A model generated the notes under the pieces. The model was given only the letters and a program-made list of their open reading frames with translations, ran no database searches and was not told the origin of the DNA. A program made the position numbers and the translations under genes. Shown here one piece after another: positions 54,861 through 63,295 of a stretch of DNA of 64,000 nt (its first letter is position 1; the number at the start of each line of letters is the position of its first letter). The stretch covers positions 1 through 64,000 of the forward strand of contig CAZQVN010000021.1 in NCBI GenBank assembly GCA_964596775.1, given 5' to 3'. The stretch comes from CAZQVN01 sp964596775 (lineage in GTDB: Bacteria; Eisenbacteria; RBG-16-71-46; JABDJR01; JAWXBZ01).

Positions 54861-54926
54861 GAGCCGTCTCCTGTGTCCATTCCTGCCCGATGCGCTTCCG
54901 GGCCACCCGACCCGGGACGCAACCGT

Positions 54927-54955
54927 ATGATATACCCCCTGGGGGTACGATTCAA
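54927..54955 (-). promoter_or_regulatory. csoR promoter with CsoR operator in its spacer
   Basis: Minus-strand TTGAAT (54950-54955) and TATCAT (54927-54932) are 17 bases apart. The spacer contains the palindrome TACCCCC-N-GGGGGTA (54933-54947), the known style of CsoR operator. A repressor here would occlude polymerase and autoregulate csoR-copA. The predicted leader is about 60 bases. Confidence 0.75.
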
Positions 54956-55131
54956 ACTTTTTTTCCGGGCCCGCGAAAAACGGATCCGGGAGCGATCGGG
55001 GTCCGCCGGACCGGGGACTCCCCCCTTGAACCGGAGGGTCCCTGCCGGGCACTCTTCCGGAACCCCCACCACTATTTGTGGTTGATCGGGGGCCGGTTGC
55101 CGAAAAATCACTGTGGACCCGAAAAATCCGG

Positions 55132-55161
55132 TTGCCGCGCCTATACTCCCGGGGGTATTGT
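55132..55161 (+). promoter_or_regulatory. Promoter of the cus operon with second CsoR-like operator
   Basis: TTGCCG (55132-55137) and TATTGT (55156-55161) lie 18 bases apart. Between them is TACTCCCGGGGGTA (55144-55157), a CsoR-like palindrome with one mismatch. The layout mirrors the csoR promoter 200 bases away. The 54861-55226 intergenic region holds no other gene. Confidence 0.65.
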
Positions 55162-55226
55162 TTCCGATGGTCGCGATCGTTCAACAGCGGTCGCCTTTCC
55201 GAATTCAAGTGCAGAGGAGCAGACAC

Positions 55227-55667
55227 GTGACCCTACCGAGCCAGGCCCGGACATCGCCCCGATCGTTGCGGCGCGTGATCACGGCCCTGCTCGCGGTTCA
55301 CCTCGTCCTGGCCTTCCACATCTGCTGCACGACCGGAGCCGGCACGGTCTCCGCGGAAACGCGCGCGGAGGCGAACGCCGGGGGGTGCTGCGCCGGCGAC
55401 CCGACAACGGAGGACACGACCGGCAAGGCCTGCCACGACAGTGCCGGACCCTGCCGGTGCGCGGACGGAACGATCGCGCTTCCCTCGACGGCTCCTCCTC
55501 CACCGGTCCTGTTTCCGGCCGCCGTTCTCTCTCCGGCGCTCCGGCCGGGAGATGAAATCCTGTATTTCACCGTGGCCGCCCTGCAGGCACCGGTTTCGAT
55601 TCCCCCGCCGCGCTGCGCGCTTTCTGCCGGTCCCGACCCGGGACGGGCTCCTCCTCACCACTCCTAG
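55227..55667 (+). CDS. Cys-rich exported protein of the copper operon
   Basis: The product is 146 residues from GTG 55227, with AGGAG seven bases upstream. A signal-anchor-like helix (ITALLAVHLVLAFHI) is followed by clustered cysteines (CCTTG, GGCCAGD, KACHDSAGPCRCADG) suited to Cu(I) binding. The C-terminus is Pro-rich. It is the first gene behind the second CsoR-like operator. Small Cys-rich exported proteins are common in such loci, but I do not recognise a named family. Confidence 0.7.
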   Translation: MTLPSQARTSPRSLRRVITALLAVHLVLAFHICCTTGAGTVSAETRAEANAGGCCAGDPTTEDTTGKACHDSAGPCRCADGTIALPSTAPPPPVLFPAAVLSPALRPGDEILYFTVAALQAPVSIPPPRCALSAGPDPGRAPPHHS

Positions 55668-55921
55668 AGTCGTTCGCCCGCCGTCCGCCTGAAGGCTGCG
55701 CGGCGGCGCCCCGCGTCACGGACCGGGGTTCGCACATCACGTGAACCCTGCATTCCGTGCCGCGGTACCCGGCATCCGAACGACTCGTCCGACCCGGCAT
55801 GCGTCCCGACCGGAGTCCCGGCTTCCGCGCTGTTTCCGCGGCGGTCTCCGAAACGGGGCCACCGGTTCCCGTTGCCCGTGGACTCCATGACACGCTCCCA
55901 CAGTCACAGAGGAGATGTTCC

Positions 55922-57268
55922 ATGAACGTCAGACACAACCAGGCCGGTCGAGGTCAGCCCGGACACCGGTTCGTTCCGACGGCGGCGCTTCCGGCGCTTC
56001 CGTCCGCGCTGCCGGCCGCCGCGCTGCCGGCGATCCTGTCCGCGCTGTCGGCCGCCGCGCTTCTGGTGATCCTGTCCGCGACTCCCGCCGCCGCGCTGAC
56101 GATCGACGAGGCCGTCGACATGGCGCTCTCCGGCAATCCGCGGCTCGTGGAATCCCGCGCCGCGGCCGATGCGGCGCTGCGGATGCCCGGAGCGGCGCGC
56201 GTGGTTCCGAACCCCGAGATCGAGGTGGAAGCCGTGCCCCTGGCGCTCGGCGGCAGTTACGAATTCAGCGCCGGCCTGGACCAGCCCGTCCCGATCTGGG
56301 GCCGGAACGGTTCGGCGCGACGCGTGGCCGTGGCCCTCGCGGAAGAGGCGGACTGGCACGCGCGGGATGCGGCGCGCTCCGTGGCGGCCGGCGCGCGCGT
56401 CCGTTACCGGCGGGCGGTGCTCGCCCACGAGCGGGTCGCGGTTCTCGCGGCCGTCCGGGATCGCGAAGACCGCCTGGTCGGGATCGCGGCGGCCCGGAAG
56501 GCCAGGGGCGAGGTGTCCGAGATCGCGCTCCGGCAGCTCGAGGCGGGACTGTTTCTCCGGAACATCGAGGTGGACGCGGCCGAGGACGAACGGGTCACGG
56601 CCATCATGGACCTGGCGCATTGGATCGGCCTCGCCGATACGGCGGGACTCAGGCTGCTGCCGGTGCCGGTCGCGGACCTGCCGCGGATCGAGGACCTGCT
56701 TCCGCTCCTTCCGGAACGGGCGGACCTCAAGGCTCTCGACGCGCGCGCCGTGGCGGCTTCCGCGGCGACGGACCTGGTCCGGGCGGAGCGCTACGACGAT
56801 CCGACCGTCGGACTGTTCCTCCGCCTGACCCGGGATGACAACGACGGGAACATCCATCGATCCACGTTTCTCGGGGGCCGGGTCACGTTCCCGCTCCCCC
56901 TTCTCGACCGGCGGAGCGGCGCCGTGGATCTGGCCCGCGCGGAAGCCGACGCGGCAAAGAGAACCCGCGATGCGGCGGTCCGGACGGCGGAACTGGAACT
57001 CCGGCTGGCGTTCCGCCATGCCGGTGCGTCCCGGGAACGCGCGGTCCGCCTCGAGGACGGGGCCGCGGGGCCGGCGCGACAGGCCGTTGCGCTGGCCGAG
57101 AAGGCCTGTCTGGAAGGGCGGATCGACGCCGCGGAGTTGACCGACGCCCTGAACGCTCTTGTGGAAACGGAAAGCCGGCGGATCGAAGCGATCGCCCGCT
57201 GGCACGAGGATCTTTCGGTCGTCGAAGAAATGGTCGGGCGCACACTCGCGCCCCGGGCCAATGACTAA
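55922..57268 (+). CDS. TolC-family outer membrane efflux protein (CusC/CzcC-like)
   Basis: The product is 448 residues. A long signal peptide with repeated Ala/Leu/Pro blocks ends SATPAAA. The mature protein begins LTIDEAVDMALSGNPRLVES, and two helical outer-membrane-efflux halves follow (QPVPIWGRNGSARRVAVAL typical of CzcC). It forms the trimeric outer-membrane channel of the RND complex. The ATG at 55922 has GGAG seven bases upstream. A 254-base gap before it holds nothing I can support. cusB starts 10 bases downstream. Confidence 0.9.
   Translation: MNVRHNQAGRGQPGHRFVPTAALPALPSALPAAALPAILSALSAAALLVILSATPAAALTIDEAVDMALSGNPRLVESRAAADAALRMPGAARVVPNPEIEVEAVPLALGGSYEFSAGLDQPVPIWGRNGSARRVAVALAEEADWHARDAARSVAAGARVRYRRAVLAHERVAVLAAVRDREDRLVGIAAARKARGEVSEIALRQLEAGLFLRNIEVDAAEDERVTAIMDLAHWIGLADTAGLRLLPVPVADLPRIEDLLPLLPERADLKALDARAVAASAATDLVRAERYDDPTVGLFLRLTRDDNDGNIHRSTFLGGRVTFPLPLLDRRSGAVDLARAEADAAKRTRDAAVRTAELELRLAFRHAGASRERAVRLEDGAAGPARQAVALAEKACLEGRIDAAELTDALNALVETESRRIEAIARWHEDLSVVEEMVGRTLAPRAND
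56003..56074 (+). repeat. 36-bp tandem duplication in the cusC-like signal peptide
   Basis: Units 56003-56038 and 56039-56074 differ at four of 36 bases, with a partial third copy after them. Each adds 12 residues (SALPAAALPAIL / SALSAAALLVIL), lengthening the hydrophobic stretch of the signal peptide without shifting frame. Confidence 0.75.
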
Positions 57269-57278
57269 GGAGATGGAC

Positions 57279-58310
57279 ATGATCACACTTTGGAAATCCG
57301 GCCCCCGGCGGGGCCTCCCGGCCCCGTTTCGGAGCGGTTCCGCGCTCGCCAGGATCGGCCTGGGCCTTGTCCTCCTGCTCTCGGTCGGCTCCGCCGTGTT
57401 CAACGCAACCGCGCATGAAGGGGAACAGCACGGCGAGCCCCCTCCCAAGGTCGGAGCGATCGGCGGACCGGTCACGCTGTCCGAAGAGGGGCGCAGCAAC
57501 CTCGGGCTGGAAACCGTCGTCGTCGCCTCCCGGACCATCCTGTCCGGCCCGACCGCGTTCGGAGCCGTGGAGGCGCTGCCCGGCCGGCACCAGGCGGTCG
57601 CCTCCCGGGTGGCCGGCCGGGTGACGCGGGTGTTCAAGTTCGCCGGCGATCCCGTGTCGCGGGGGGACGCGGTTCTCGAAATCGAGAGCCGGGCCGTCGC
57701 CGACCCGCCGGTCCTGGTGACGCTGACCGCCCCGATCGGGGGCGTCGTCACCCGGAACGGCGTGGAGCCGGGCAGCCCGGTCGAGGCGGACGCGACGCTG
57801 ATGGAGATCGCCGACCTGTCGAAGGTCCGTTTCCGGATGGACGTGTTCGAGGTGGACTTCGGCCGGGTCGCGCGGGGCAGGACGGCGTTCGTATCCCTCG
57901 AGGCGTATCCCGACCGCGGGTTCGAAGGGGTCATCACCCGCATCGGCGACGTGGCGGATCCGGAAACGCGCACGATCCCCGTCTGGGCGGACCTGGACAA
58001 CGCCGACCGCGCGCTCAAGCTGAATCTCCGCGGCCGCGCGCGGATCGCCGCGGGGTCGGAGGAACCGGTGATCGCCGTGCCGACGCGGGCGCTCCTCGGC
58101 GACCCGGCGAACCGTTTCGTCTACCTGGACGCGGGCAACCTGTTCGTGCCGACCCCGGTCGTGGTCGGACGGAACGACGGGGCGTGGACGGAGATCCGGA
58201 GCGGCCTCATTCCCGGTGACGCGATCGTCGTGACCGGCAACTACGAACTCCAGTTCGTCGTCGTGCCGGACCCCGAAGAGCCCGCGCCAGTGAAATCGAA
58301 GGGTCACTGA
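57279..58310 (+). CDS. RND efflux periplasmic adaptor (CusB/CzcB-like)
   Basis: The product is 343 residues. The ATG at 57279 is preferred because AAGGAG lies seven bases upstream; ATG 57273 is too close. A signal-anchor (ARIGLGLVLLLSVGSAVF) precedes the membrane-fusion fold: lipoyl/barrel segments (VAGRVTRVFKFAGDPVSRGD, LTAPIGGVVTRNGVEPGSPV), a hairpin and a beta-barrel. A short His-containing stretch (TAHEGEQHGEP) after the anchor may bind metal. It links the inner-membrane pump to the outer-membrane channel and is followed directly by the pump gene. Confidence 0.9.
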   Translation: MITLWKSGPRRGLPAPFRSGSALARIGLGLVLLLSVGSAVFNATAHEGEQHGEPPPKVGAIGGPVTLSEEGRSNLGLETVVVASRTILSGPTAFGAVEALPGRHQAVASRVAGRVTRVFKFAGDPVSRGDAVLEIESRAVADPPVLVTLTAPIGGVVTRNGVEPGSPVEADATLMEIADLSKVRFRMDVFEVDFGRVARGRTAFVSLEAYPDRGFEGVITRIGDVADPETRTIPVWADLDNADRALKLNLRGRARIAAGSEEPVIAVPTRALLGDPANRFVYLDAGNLFVPTPVVVGRNDGAWTEIRSGLIPGDAIVVTGNYELQFVVVPDPEEPAPVKSKGH

Positions 58311-58311
58311 C

Positions 58312-61300
58312 ATGCTCAACGCGCTGATCCGGTTCTCGCTCCGGAACCGCCTGTTCGTCGTGGCCGCGGCGGCGATGCTCCTGGCCTACGGCGGGTTCCT
58401 GATCACGAGGCTGCCGGTGGACGTGCTGCCTGACCTGAACCGGCCGACGGTCACGATCTTCCTCGAGGCGCACGGCCTGGCCCCCGAGGAGGTCGAGAGC
58501 CAGGTGGCGTTTCCGGTCGAGGCGGCGCTCAACGGCGCCACCGGCGTGGAGCGGGTCCGCTCCGTGAGCACGCTCGGCCTGGCCCTCGTCTTCGTGGAGT
58601 TCGCCTGGGGTACCGACATCTACATCGACCGCCAGATCGTCACGGAAAAGCTGGCCACGGTCCGCTCCAGTCTCCCCGCCGACGTGAACCCGGTGCTGGC
58701 GCCGATCTCCTCGATCATGGGGGAGATCATGCTCATGGCCGTCACGTCGGACAGCCTGTCGCCGATGGACCTGCGCGACGCCGCGGACTGGACGATCCGC
58801 CCGCGGCTGCTCGGCATTTCCGGCGTGTCGCAGGTCACGGTCATCGGCGGCGAGGTCCGGCAGTTCCAGATCCTCGCGCAGCCGGACCGGCTGAAGGCTT
58901 ACGGCGTCACGCTGCACGAGCTGGAAGAGGCCCTGCGCGAGTCCAACGTGAACACGAGCGGCGGGTTCATCGTCGACGGCCCGCAGGAGTCGCTGGTGCG
59001 GAACCTCGGCCGCATCGAGAGCCTCGAGGAGATCGGCAACATCACGGTGACGACCCGCGGCGGCGTTCCGGTACTCGTGAGCCAGCTCGCCGACCTCCGG
59101 TTCGGAGGGCCGATCCGCCGCGGCGATGCCGGGGCGAACGGGCTTCCCGCGGTCATCCTCAGCGTCCAGAAGCAGCCGGGCGCCTCGACGATCGAGCTGA
59201 CGAAACGCCTGCACGCCGAGCTGGACGGCATCGAGTCCACGCTGCCGGCGGGAATCCGCATCAACCGCGAGGTGTTCCAGCAGGCCCGGTTCATCGAGGC
59301 GGCCATCCACAACGTGGAGGAGGCGCTGCGGGACGGGTCGCTCTTCGTCATCCTCGTCCTCTTCCTGTTCCTGCTGAACCTGAGGACGACGTTCGTGACG
59401 CTCACGGCCATCCCGCTGTCCATCGTCATCACCGCCGTCGTCTTCAAGATGTTCGGCCTGTCCATCAACACGATGACGCTCGGCGGCCTGGCGGTGGCCA
59501 TCGGCGAACTCGTGGACGACGCGATCGTGGACGTGGAGAACATCTTCCGAAGGCTCAAGGAGAATGCGGCGCTCGACGCGCCGCGCCCGATCCTCGACGT
59601 GGTCTACGACGCGTCCGTCGAGATCCGCGGGTCCATCGTGTTCGCCACGATCCTCGTGATCCTCGTGTTCCTGCCGCTCTTCGCGCTGGGGGGGATCGAG
59701 GGGCGGATCTTCGTGCCGCTCGGACTGGCCTACATCCTGAGCATCGCCGGGTCGCTGCTCGTCTCGCTGACGGTCACGCCGGCGCTGTCCAGCTACCTCC
59801 TGGCCGGAACGAAGCCCGGAAAACACGCGGACGGATTCCTCGTGCGGGCGCTCAAGAACTTCGACCGCAACGTGATCCTCAGGACGACGCTGGCGATGCC
59901 GCGGCTGTTCATGTTCCTGGCCGTGCTCGTGCTCGGCGGAGCCATCCTCCTGGCCACCCGGTTCGGCAGCGAATTCCTCCCCCCGTTCAACGAGGGCACG
60001 GTCACGATCAACCTGCTGCTGCCGCCGGGCACGAGCCTCGAGGAGTCGAACCGGGTCGGCAGGCAGGCGGAAAAAATACTTTTGTCGATCGACGGCATCT
60101 CCAATACGGGGCGCCGGACCGGCCGGGCCGAGGAGGACGAGCACGCGGAAGGCGTTCACTCCTCGGAAATCGACGTGGAGATCATCGGGAGCGAGGGGGA
60201 TCGCGAAAAGATCCTCGGGCTTGTCCGGCAGAAGCTGGCCGGGCTGCCCGGCGTGACCGTGAACATCGGGCAGCCGATCAGCCACCGGATCGACCACCTG
60301 CTGTCGGGAACGCGGGCCCAGATCGCCATCAAGCTGTTCGGTCCCGATCTCGCGACGCTCCGCGAAAAGGCGGAGGAGATCCGCGGCGTGGCCTCGGAGG
60401 TCCCGGGGGTCGTGGACCTGTTCGTCGAGCAGCAGGTGCTGATCCCGCAGACCCGGGTGGAGATCGACAGGGAGAAGCTGAAACCCTACGGGCTCCGGGC
60501 CGGCGAAGTGGCCGAGGTCCTCGAGGCGTCACTGGCCGGCGTGACCGTCGGCGAGGTGCTGGACGGGCAGCGCCGCTACGACATGGTCCTCAAGTACCCG
60601 GACGCGAGCCGCTCGGAAACCGGCGCCATGGAAAACATCCTGATCGACGCCGAGGACGGATCGCTGATTCCGCTCAAGGCGGTGGCCCGGGTGCGGGAGT
60701 CGCGCGGCCCGAACCAGGTGTTACGGGAGAACGTGGCCCGCCGGATCGTCGTCCAGTGCAACGTGTCCGGGCGCGACCTCGGCACGGTCGTCGAGGAACT
60801 CCGGGCCCGCGTCGGGGAGCACGTCGTGCTGCCCGAGGGGTATCACGTGGCCTGGGGCGGCCAGTTCGAGAACCAGGAACGGGCGAGCCGGATGATCGCG
60901 ATCCTGTCCCTCTTCTCGCTGGCCGGCATGTTCCTCGTGCTGTACGTTCACTTCAAGTCATGGCGCCTCGTGCTCCAGGTGCTGCTGAACATCCCGTTCG
61001 CGCTCATCGGGTCCATCGCGGCCATTGCCCTGACCGGCGGCGTGGTCAGCATCGCCTCGCTCGTGGCGTTCGTGACGCTCTGCGGCATCGCCTCGCGGAA
61101 CGGCATCATGATGCTCTCGCACTACCTGCACCTGATGCGCCACGAAGGGGAGTCGTTCAACCGGAAGATGATCATCAGGGGGTCGCTGGAGCGGCTCGTC
61201 CCGGTGCTCATGACGGCCGGCACGGCGATCCTGGCGCTGGTTCCCCTCATCCTCGCCAGCGGCCAGGCGGGCAAGGAGATCCTGCACCCTGTGGCGATCG

Positions 61301-61455
61301 TCGTGTTCGGCGGCCTGATCAGCTCGACGCTGCTGGACATCGTGCTGACGCCGGCGGTGTTCTACGTGTTCGGAAGGAAGGCGGTCCGGAAAGTGTTCCG
61401 GTCGGAGTGCCCGGAAGTGCTGGAGCGCGTCTTCGATCCGGCGCAGGAGGATTAA
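58312..61455 (+). CDS. Heavy-metal efflux RND pump (CusA/CzcA-like)
   Basis: The product is 1047 residues, two duplicated halves each with six membrane helices and large periplasmic loops. N-terminal VDVLPDLNRPTVTIFLEAHG and SQVAFPVEAALNGATGVERV are HME-RND hallmarks. The helix-4 motif reads AIGELVDDAIVDVENI, unlike the textbook CusA or CzcA motifs, so metal specificity is uncertain. Proton-driven export of Cu(I)/Ag(I), or another soft metal, from the periplasm is expected from context. The start is one base past the cusB stop. A REP-like pair follows the TAA. Confidence 0.92.
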   Translation: MLNALIRFSLRNRLFVVAAAAMLLAYGGFLITRLPVDVLPDLNRPTVTIFLEAHGLAPEEVESQVAFPVEAALNGATGVERVRSVSTLGLALVFVEFAWGTDIYIDRQIVTEKLATVRSSLPADVNPVLAPISSIMGEIMLMAVTSDSLSPMDLRDAADWTIRPRLLGISGVSQVTVIGGEVRQFQILAQPDRLKAYGVTLHELEEALRESNVNTSGGFIVDGPQESLVRNLGRIESLEEIGNITVTTRGGVPVLVSQLADLRFGGPIRRGDAGANGLPAVILSVQKQPGASTIELTKRLHAELDGIESTLPAGIRINREVFQQARFIEAAIHNVEEALRDGSLFVILVLFLFLLNLRTTFVTLTAIPLSIVITAVVFKMFGLSINTMTLGGLAVAIGELVDDAIVDVENIFRRLKENAALDAPRPILDVVYDASVEIRGSIVFATILVILVFLPLFALGGIEGRIFVPLGLAYILSIAGSLLVSLTVTPALSSYLLAGTKPGKHADGFLVRALKNFDRNVILRTTLAMPRLFMFLAVLVLGGAILLATRFGSEFLPPFNEGTVTINLLLPPGTSLEESNRVGRQAEKILLSIDGISNTGRRTGRAEEDEHAEGVHSSEIDVEIIGSEGDREKILGLVRQKLAGLPGVTVNIGQPISHRIDHLLSGTRAQIAIKLFGPDLATLREKAEEIRGVASEVPGVVDLFVEQQVLIPQTRVEIDREKLKPYGLRAGEVAEVLEASLAGVTVGEVLDGQRRYDMVLKYPDASRSETGAMENILIDAEDGSLIPLKAVARVRESRGPNQVLRENVARRIVVQCNVSGRDLGTVVEELRARVGEHVVLPEGYHVAWGGQFENQERASRMIAILSLFSLAGMFLVLYVHFKSWRLVLQVLLNIPFALIGSIAAIALTGGVVSIASLVAFVTLCGIASRNGIMMLSHYLHLMRHEGESFNRKMIIRGSLERLVPVLMTAGTAILALVPLILASGQAGKEILHPVAIVVFGGLISSTLLDIVLTPAVFYVFGRKAVRKVFRSECPEVLERVFDPAQED

Positions 61456-61457
61456 TC

Positions 61458-61527
61458 TTCGCTCCGCCTTTGGCGGAGCGAACGTGTTTGCGCGTTCGTA
61501 TCTTCGCTCCGCCAAAGGCGGAGCGAA
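61458..61527. repeat. Mirrored REP-like hairpin pair after the RND gene
   Basis: Positions 61458-61482 and 61503-61527 each form an 11-bp stem (TTCGCTCCGCC/GGCGGAGCGAA). The first has loop TTT, the second AAA, so the second element is the exact reverse complement of the first. It may be a REP/BIME-like element, a stabilising mRNA end or a weak terminator before the lipoprotein genes. Confidence 0.85.
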
Positions 61528-61561
61528 TGCCCTTGAACAACTCGGCACAGGAGGTCATTTC

Positions 61562-62095
61562 ATGAAACGAATCCGAATTCCGGCAACAGTGCCCATGGCC
61601 CTCGCTGCGATGTTTCTCCTTTCCGCATGCGGCGGCAAGGACTCCAAGACCGCCGGCCATGATCAGGCGGCTCATGCACCGGGGACCGGCCAGGCCGGCG
61701 GCGTCCACAGCCATGACGGCGGCGCGCCCCACAGCCACGGCGCCGAGGACACGAGTCCCCTGCCGACGACCCTGCCCGGGATCTGGGCCGAGGTCCAGGC
61801 AAAACGGGTCGAGCTCAACGGTGTCATCACCTCCGGTGAGCTGGCGAAGGTCCACGGCATCGCGTTCCGGATCCGCGATCTCGTGGCGGCCATGCCGCCG
61901 CTGTCGGCGGAGCACCTCGGCGACAAGGCTTCGCAGCTGAAGGACGGCGCCGTCCGGACCGCGGACATCGCCCGCCTCCTCGACCAGTACGGCGATGCCG
62001 GGGACGGTCCGGCCACGGAAGGGCAGGTCAAGCGTCTCGATGCGGTTCTCGATTTCATCGGCGGACTCTACCCCGCCGGAACTCTGGGTCAGTAA
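61562..62095 (+). CDS. His-rich lipoprotein of the copper locus
   Basis: The product is 177 residues. It has a signal peptide with lipobox (MFLLSAC) and a His-rich region (GHDQAAH, VHSHDGG, PHSHG) that likely binds metal. The helical C-terminal 100 residues resemble small periplasmic domains seen near heavy-metal efflux genes but carry no named family I am sure of. ATG 61562 has AGGAGG seven bases upstream. It probably buffers copper at the outer membrane or periplasm. Confidence 0.78.
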   Translation: MKRIRIPATVPMALAAMFLLSACGGKDSKTAGHDQAAHAPGTGQAGGVHSHDGGAPHSHGAEDTSPLPTTLPGIWAEVQAKRVELNGVITSGELAKVHGIAFRIRDLVAAMPPLSAEHLGDKASQLKDGAVRTADIARLLDQYGDAGDGPATEGQVKRLDAVLDFIGGLYPAGTLGQ

Positions 62096-62142
62096 CCCGC
62101 GGCGGAGGTCCGCCGCATTCTTCTGAAAGGAAAGGTACGACG

Positions 62143-63027
62143 ATGACGACGACACGATTCCTGCGGATCGCCGCGTGGACTCCCCTGCTTCTGGTGCTGG
62201 CCATCGGGCTCAACGCCTGCGGCGAGAAGCCCGCGGACAAGGCGGCGGCCGCTCCCGCCCCGCGCTACGAGTGCCCCATGCACCCCGACGTCAACCAGGC
62301 CGAGCCCGGAAAGTGCCCGAAGTGCGGCATGAACCTGATGGAGGTCGTGGCCCCTACGAAGGAGATCGTCCCGCACGATCATGATCACGGCGCGGACGGG
62401 GCCCACATGGATCACAACGCGAAGCACGGCGGCCTGTTCGGCATGCAGGGGGATCATCACTTTGAACTCGTGGCCCGGCACGGCGGCGCCCTGACCGTGT
62501 ACGTCTACGATGCGTACACGAAACCGCTCGATGCTTCTCACGGCACGGGCTCGGTGACCCTGGAGCTTCCCGGAACGGCGGGCGGAGCCACGACCACGAA
62601 GGTCGTGCCGCTCAAGTGGGACGCCGCGGTCGGCGGGTTTGCCGGATCGAGCCCGGATGCGGACGTGGCCCTGAACGCCACGATCGAGGTGGATCTCAAG
62701 ACCGTGGTCCTGTCGATGACGTTCCCCCTGCAGACCACGATCGTCGGGGAAGTCGTGGACATCAGCTGCTTCGCCCGCCTCGGCGAGCAGGGGCGCGGCC
62801 CCGAACACGCGGAGTGCGCGAAGGCGTGCATCCTCAAGGGGATGCCGGTGGGCCTTGCCGTCGGGAAGACGGTGTACGTCCTGACCCTGGATGGACCGAA
62901 CCGGGAGCGGGCCGCGAACGAGAAGCTCGCGGACCTGGCCGGGCGGCGCGTGGCGGTGACGGGCCGGGTGGTGGAGGTAAACGGCCTCAAGATGCTGGAG
63001 TTGAAGGAGCTGGCCGAGGAGTCGTGA
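62143..63027 (+). CDS. Heavy-metal-binding lipoprotein (HMBD plus Cys/His-rich C-terminal domain)
   Basis: The product is 294 residues. A signal peptide with lipobox (LAIGLNAC) precedes a heavy-metal-binding domain (YECPMHPDVNQAEPGKCPKC) and a His/Asp stretch (PHDHDHG, HMDHNAKHGG). A beta-rich middle (100-190) leads to a C-terminal domain with VGEVVDISCFARLG...EHAECAKACILKGMPVGL, whose ordered Cys and His look like a metal or cofactor site. It likely sequesters or delivers copper in the periplasm. It sits 47 bases after the His-rich lipoprotein gene. Confidence 0.82.
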   Translation: MTTTRFLRIAAWTPLLLVLAIGLNACGEKPADKAAAAPAPRYECPMHPDVNQAEPGKCPKCGMNLMEVVAPTKEIVPHDHDHGADGAHMDHNAKHGGLFGMQGDHHFELVARHGGALTVYVYDAYTKPLDASHGTGSVTLELPGTAGGATTTKVVPLKWDAAVGGFAGSSPDADVALNATIEVDLKTVVLSMTFPLQTTIVGEVVDISCFARLGEQGRGPEHAECAKACILKGMPVGLAVGKTVYVLTLDGPNRERAANEKLADLAGRRVAVTGRVVEVNGLKMLELKELAEES

Positions 63028-63033
63028 TCCGGG

Positions 63034-63066
63034 CGCCCGCCGCCGGTTGGAGACGGGCGGCGGGCG
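63034..63066 (+). terminator. Strong GC hairpin after the copper operon
   Basis: Perfect 11-bp arms (63034-63044 and 63056-63066) start seven bases past the stop codon of the HMBD lipoprotein gene. The following run TCTCCTTGCTG is pyrimidine-rich but not a T-run, so intrinsic termination is plausible, not certain. No gene is seen from here to 63295. Confidence 0.55.
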
Positions 63067-63295
63067 TCTCCTTGCTGCAGCCTCCGCCGTGGGAGCTTCG
63101 ACACGCGCAGGCTGCCGACCCGACTCCGGCGGCCATCCGATGAGCCGCCGGGGATCGGCTCCTCGAAGAATGTCGACGATCATGGTTCACAAAACCGCTT
63201 CCCGGTCGTAGAGTTCGGGCGTCGGGTCGTCCGCGGATGTTCCGGACGACCTGCTCGTTCGTCGCTCGAAGGACTCCATCCCACCGGGAGGTTTC

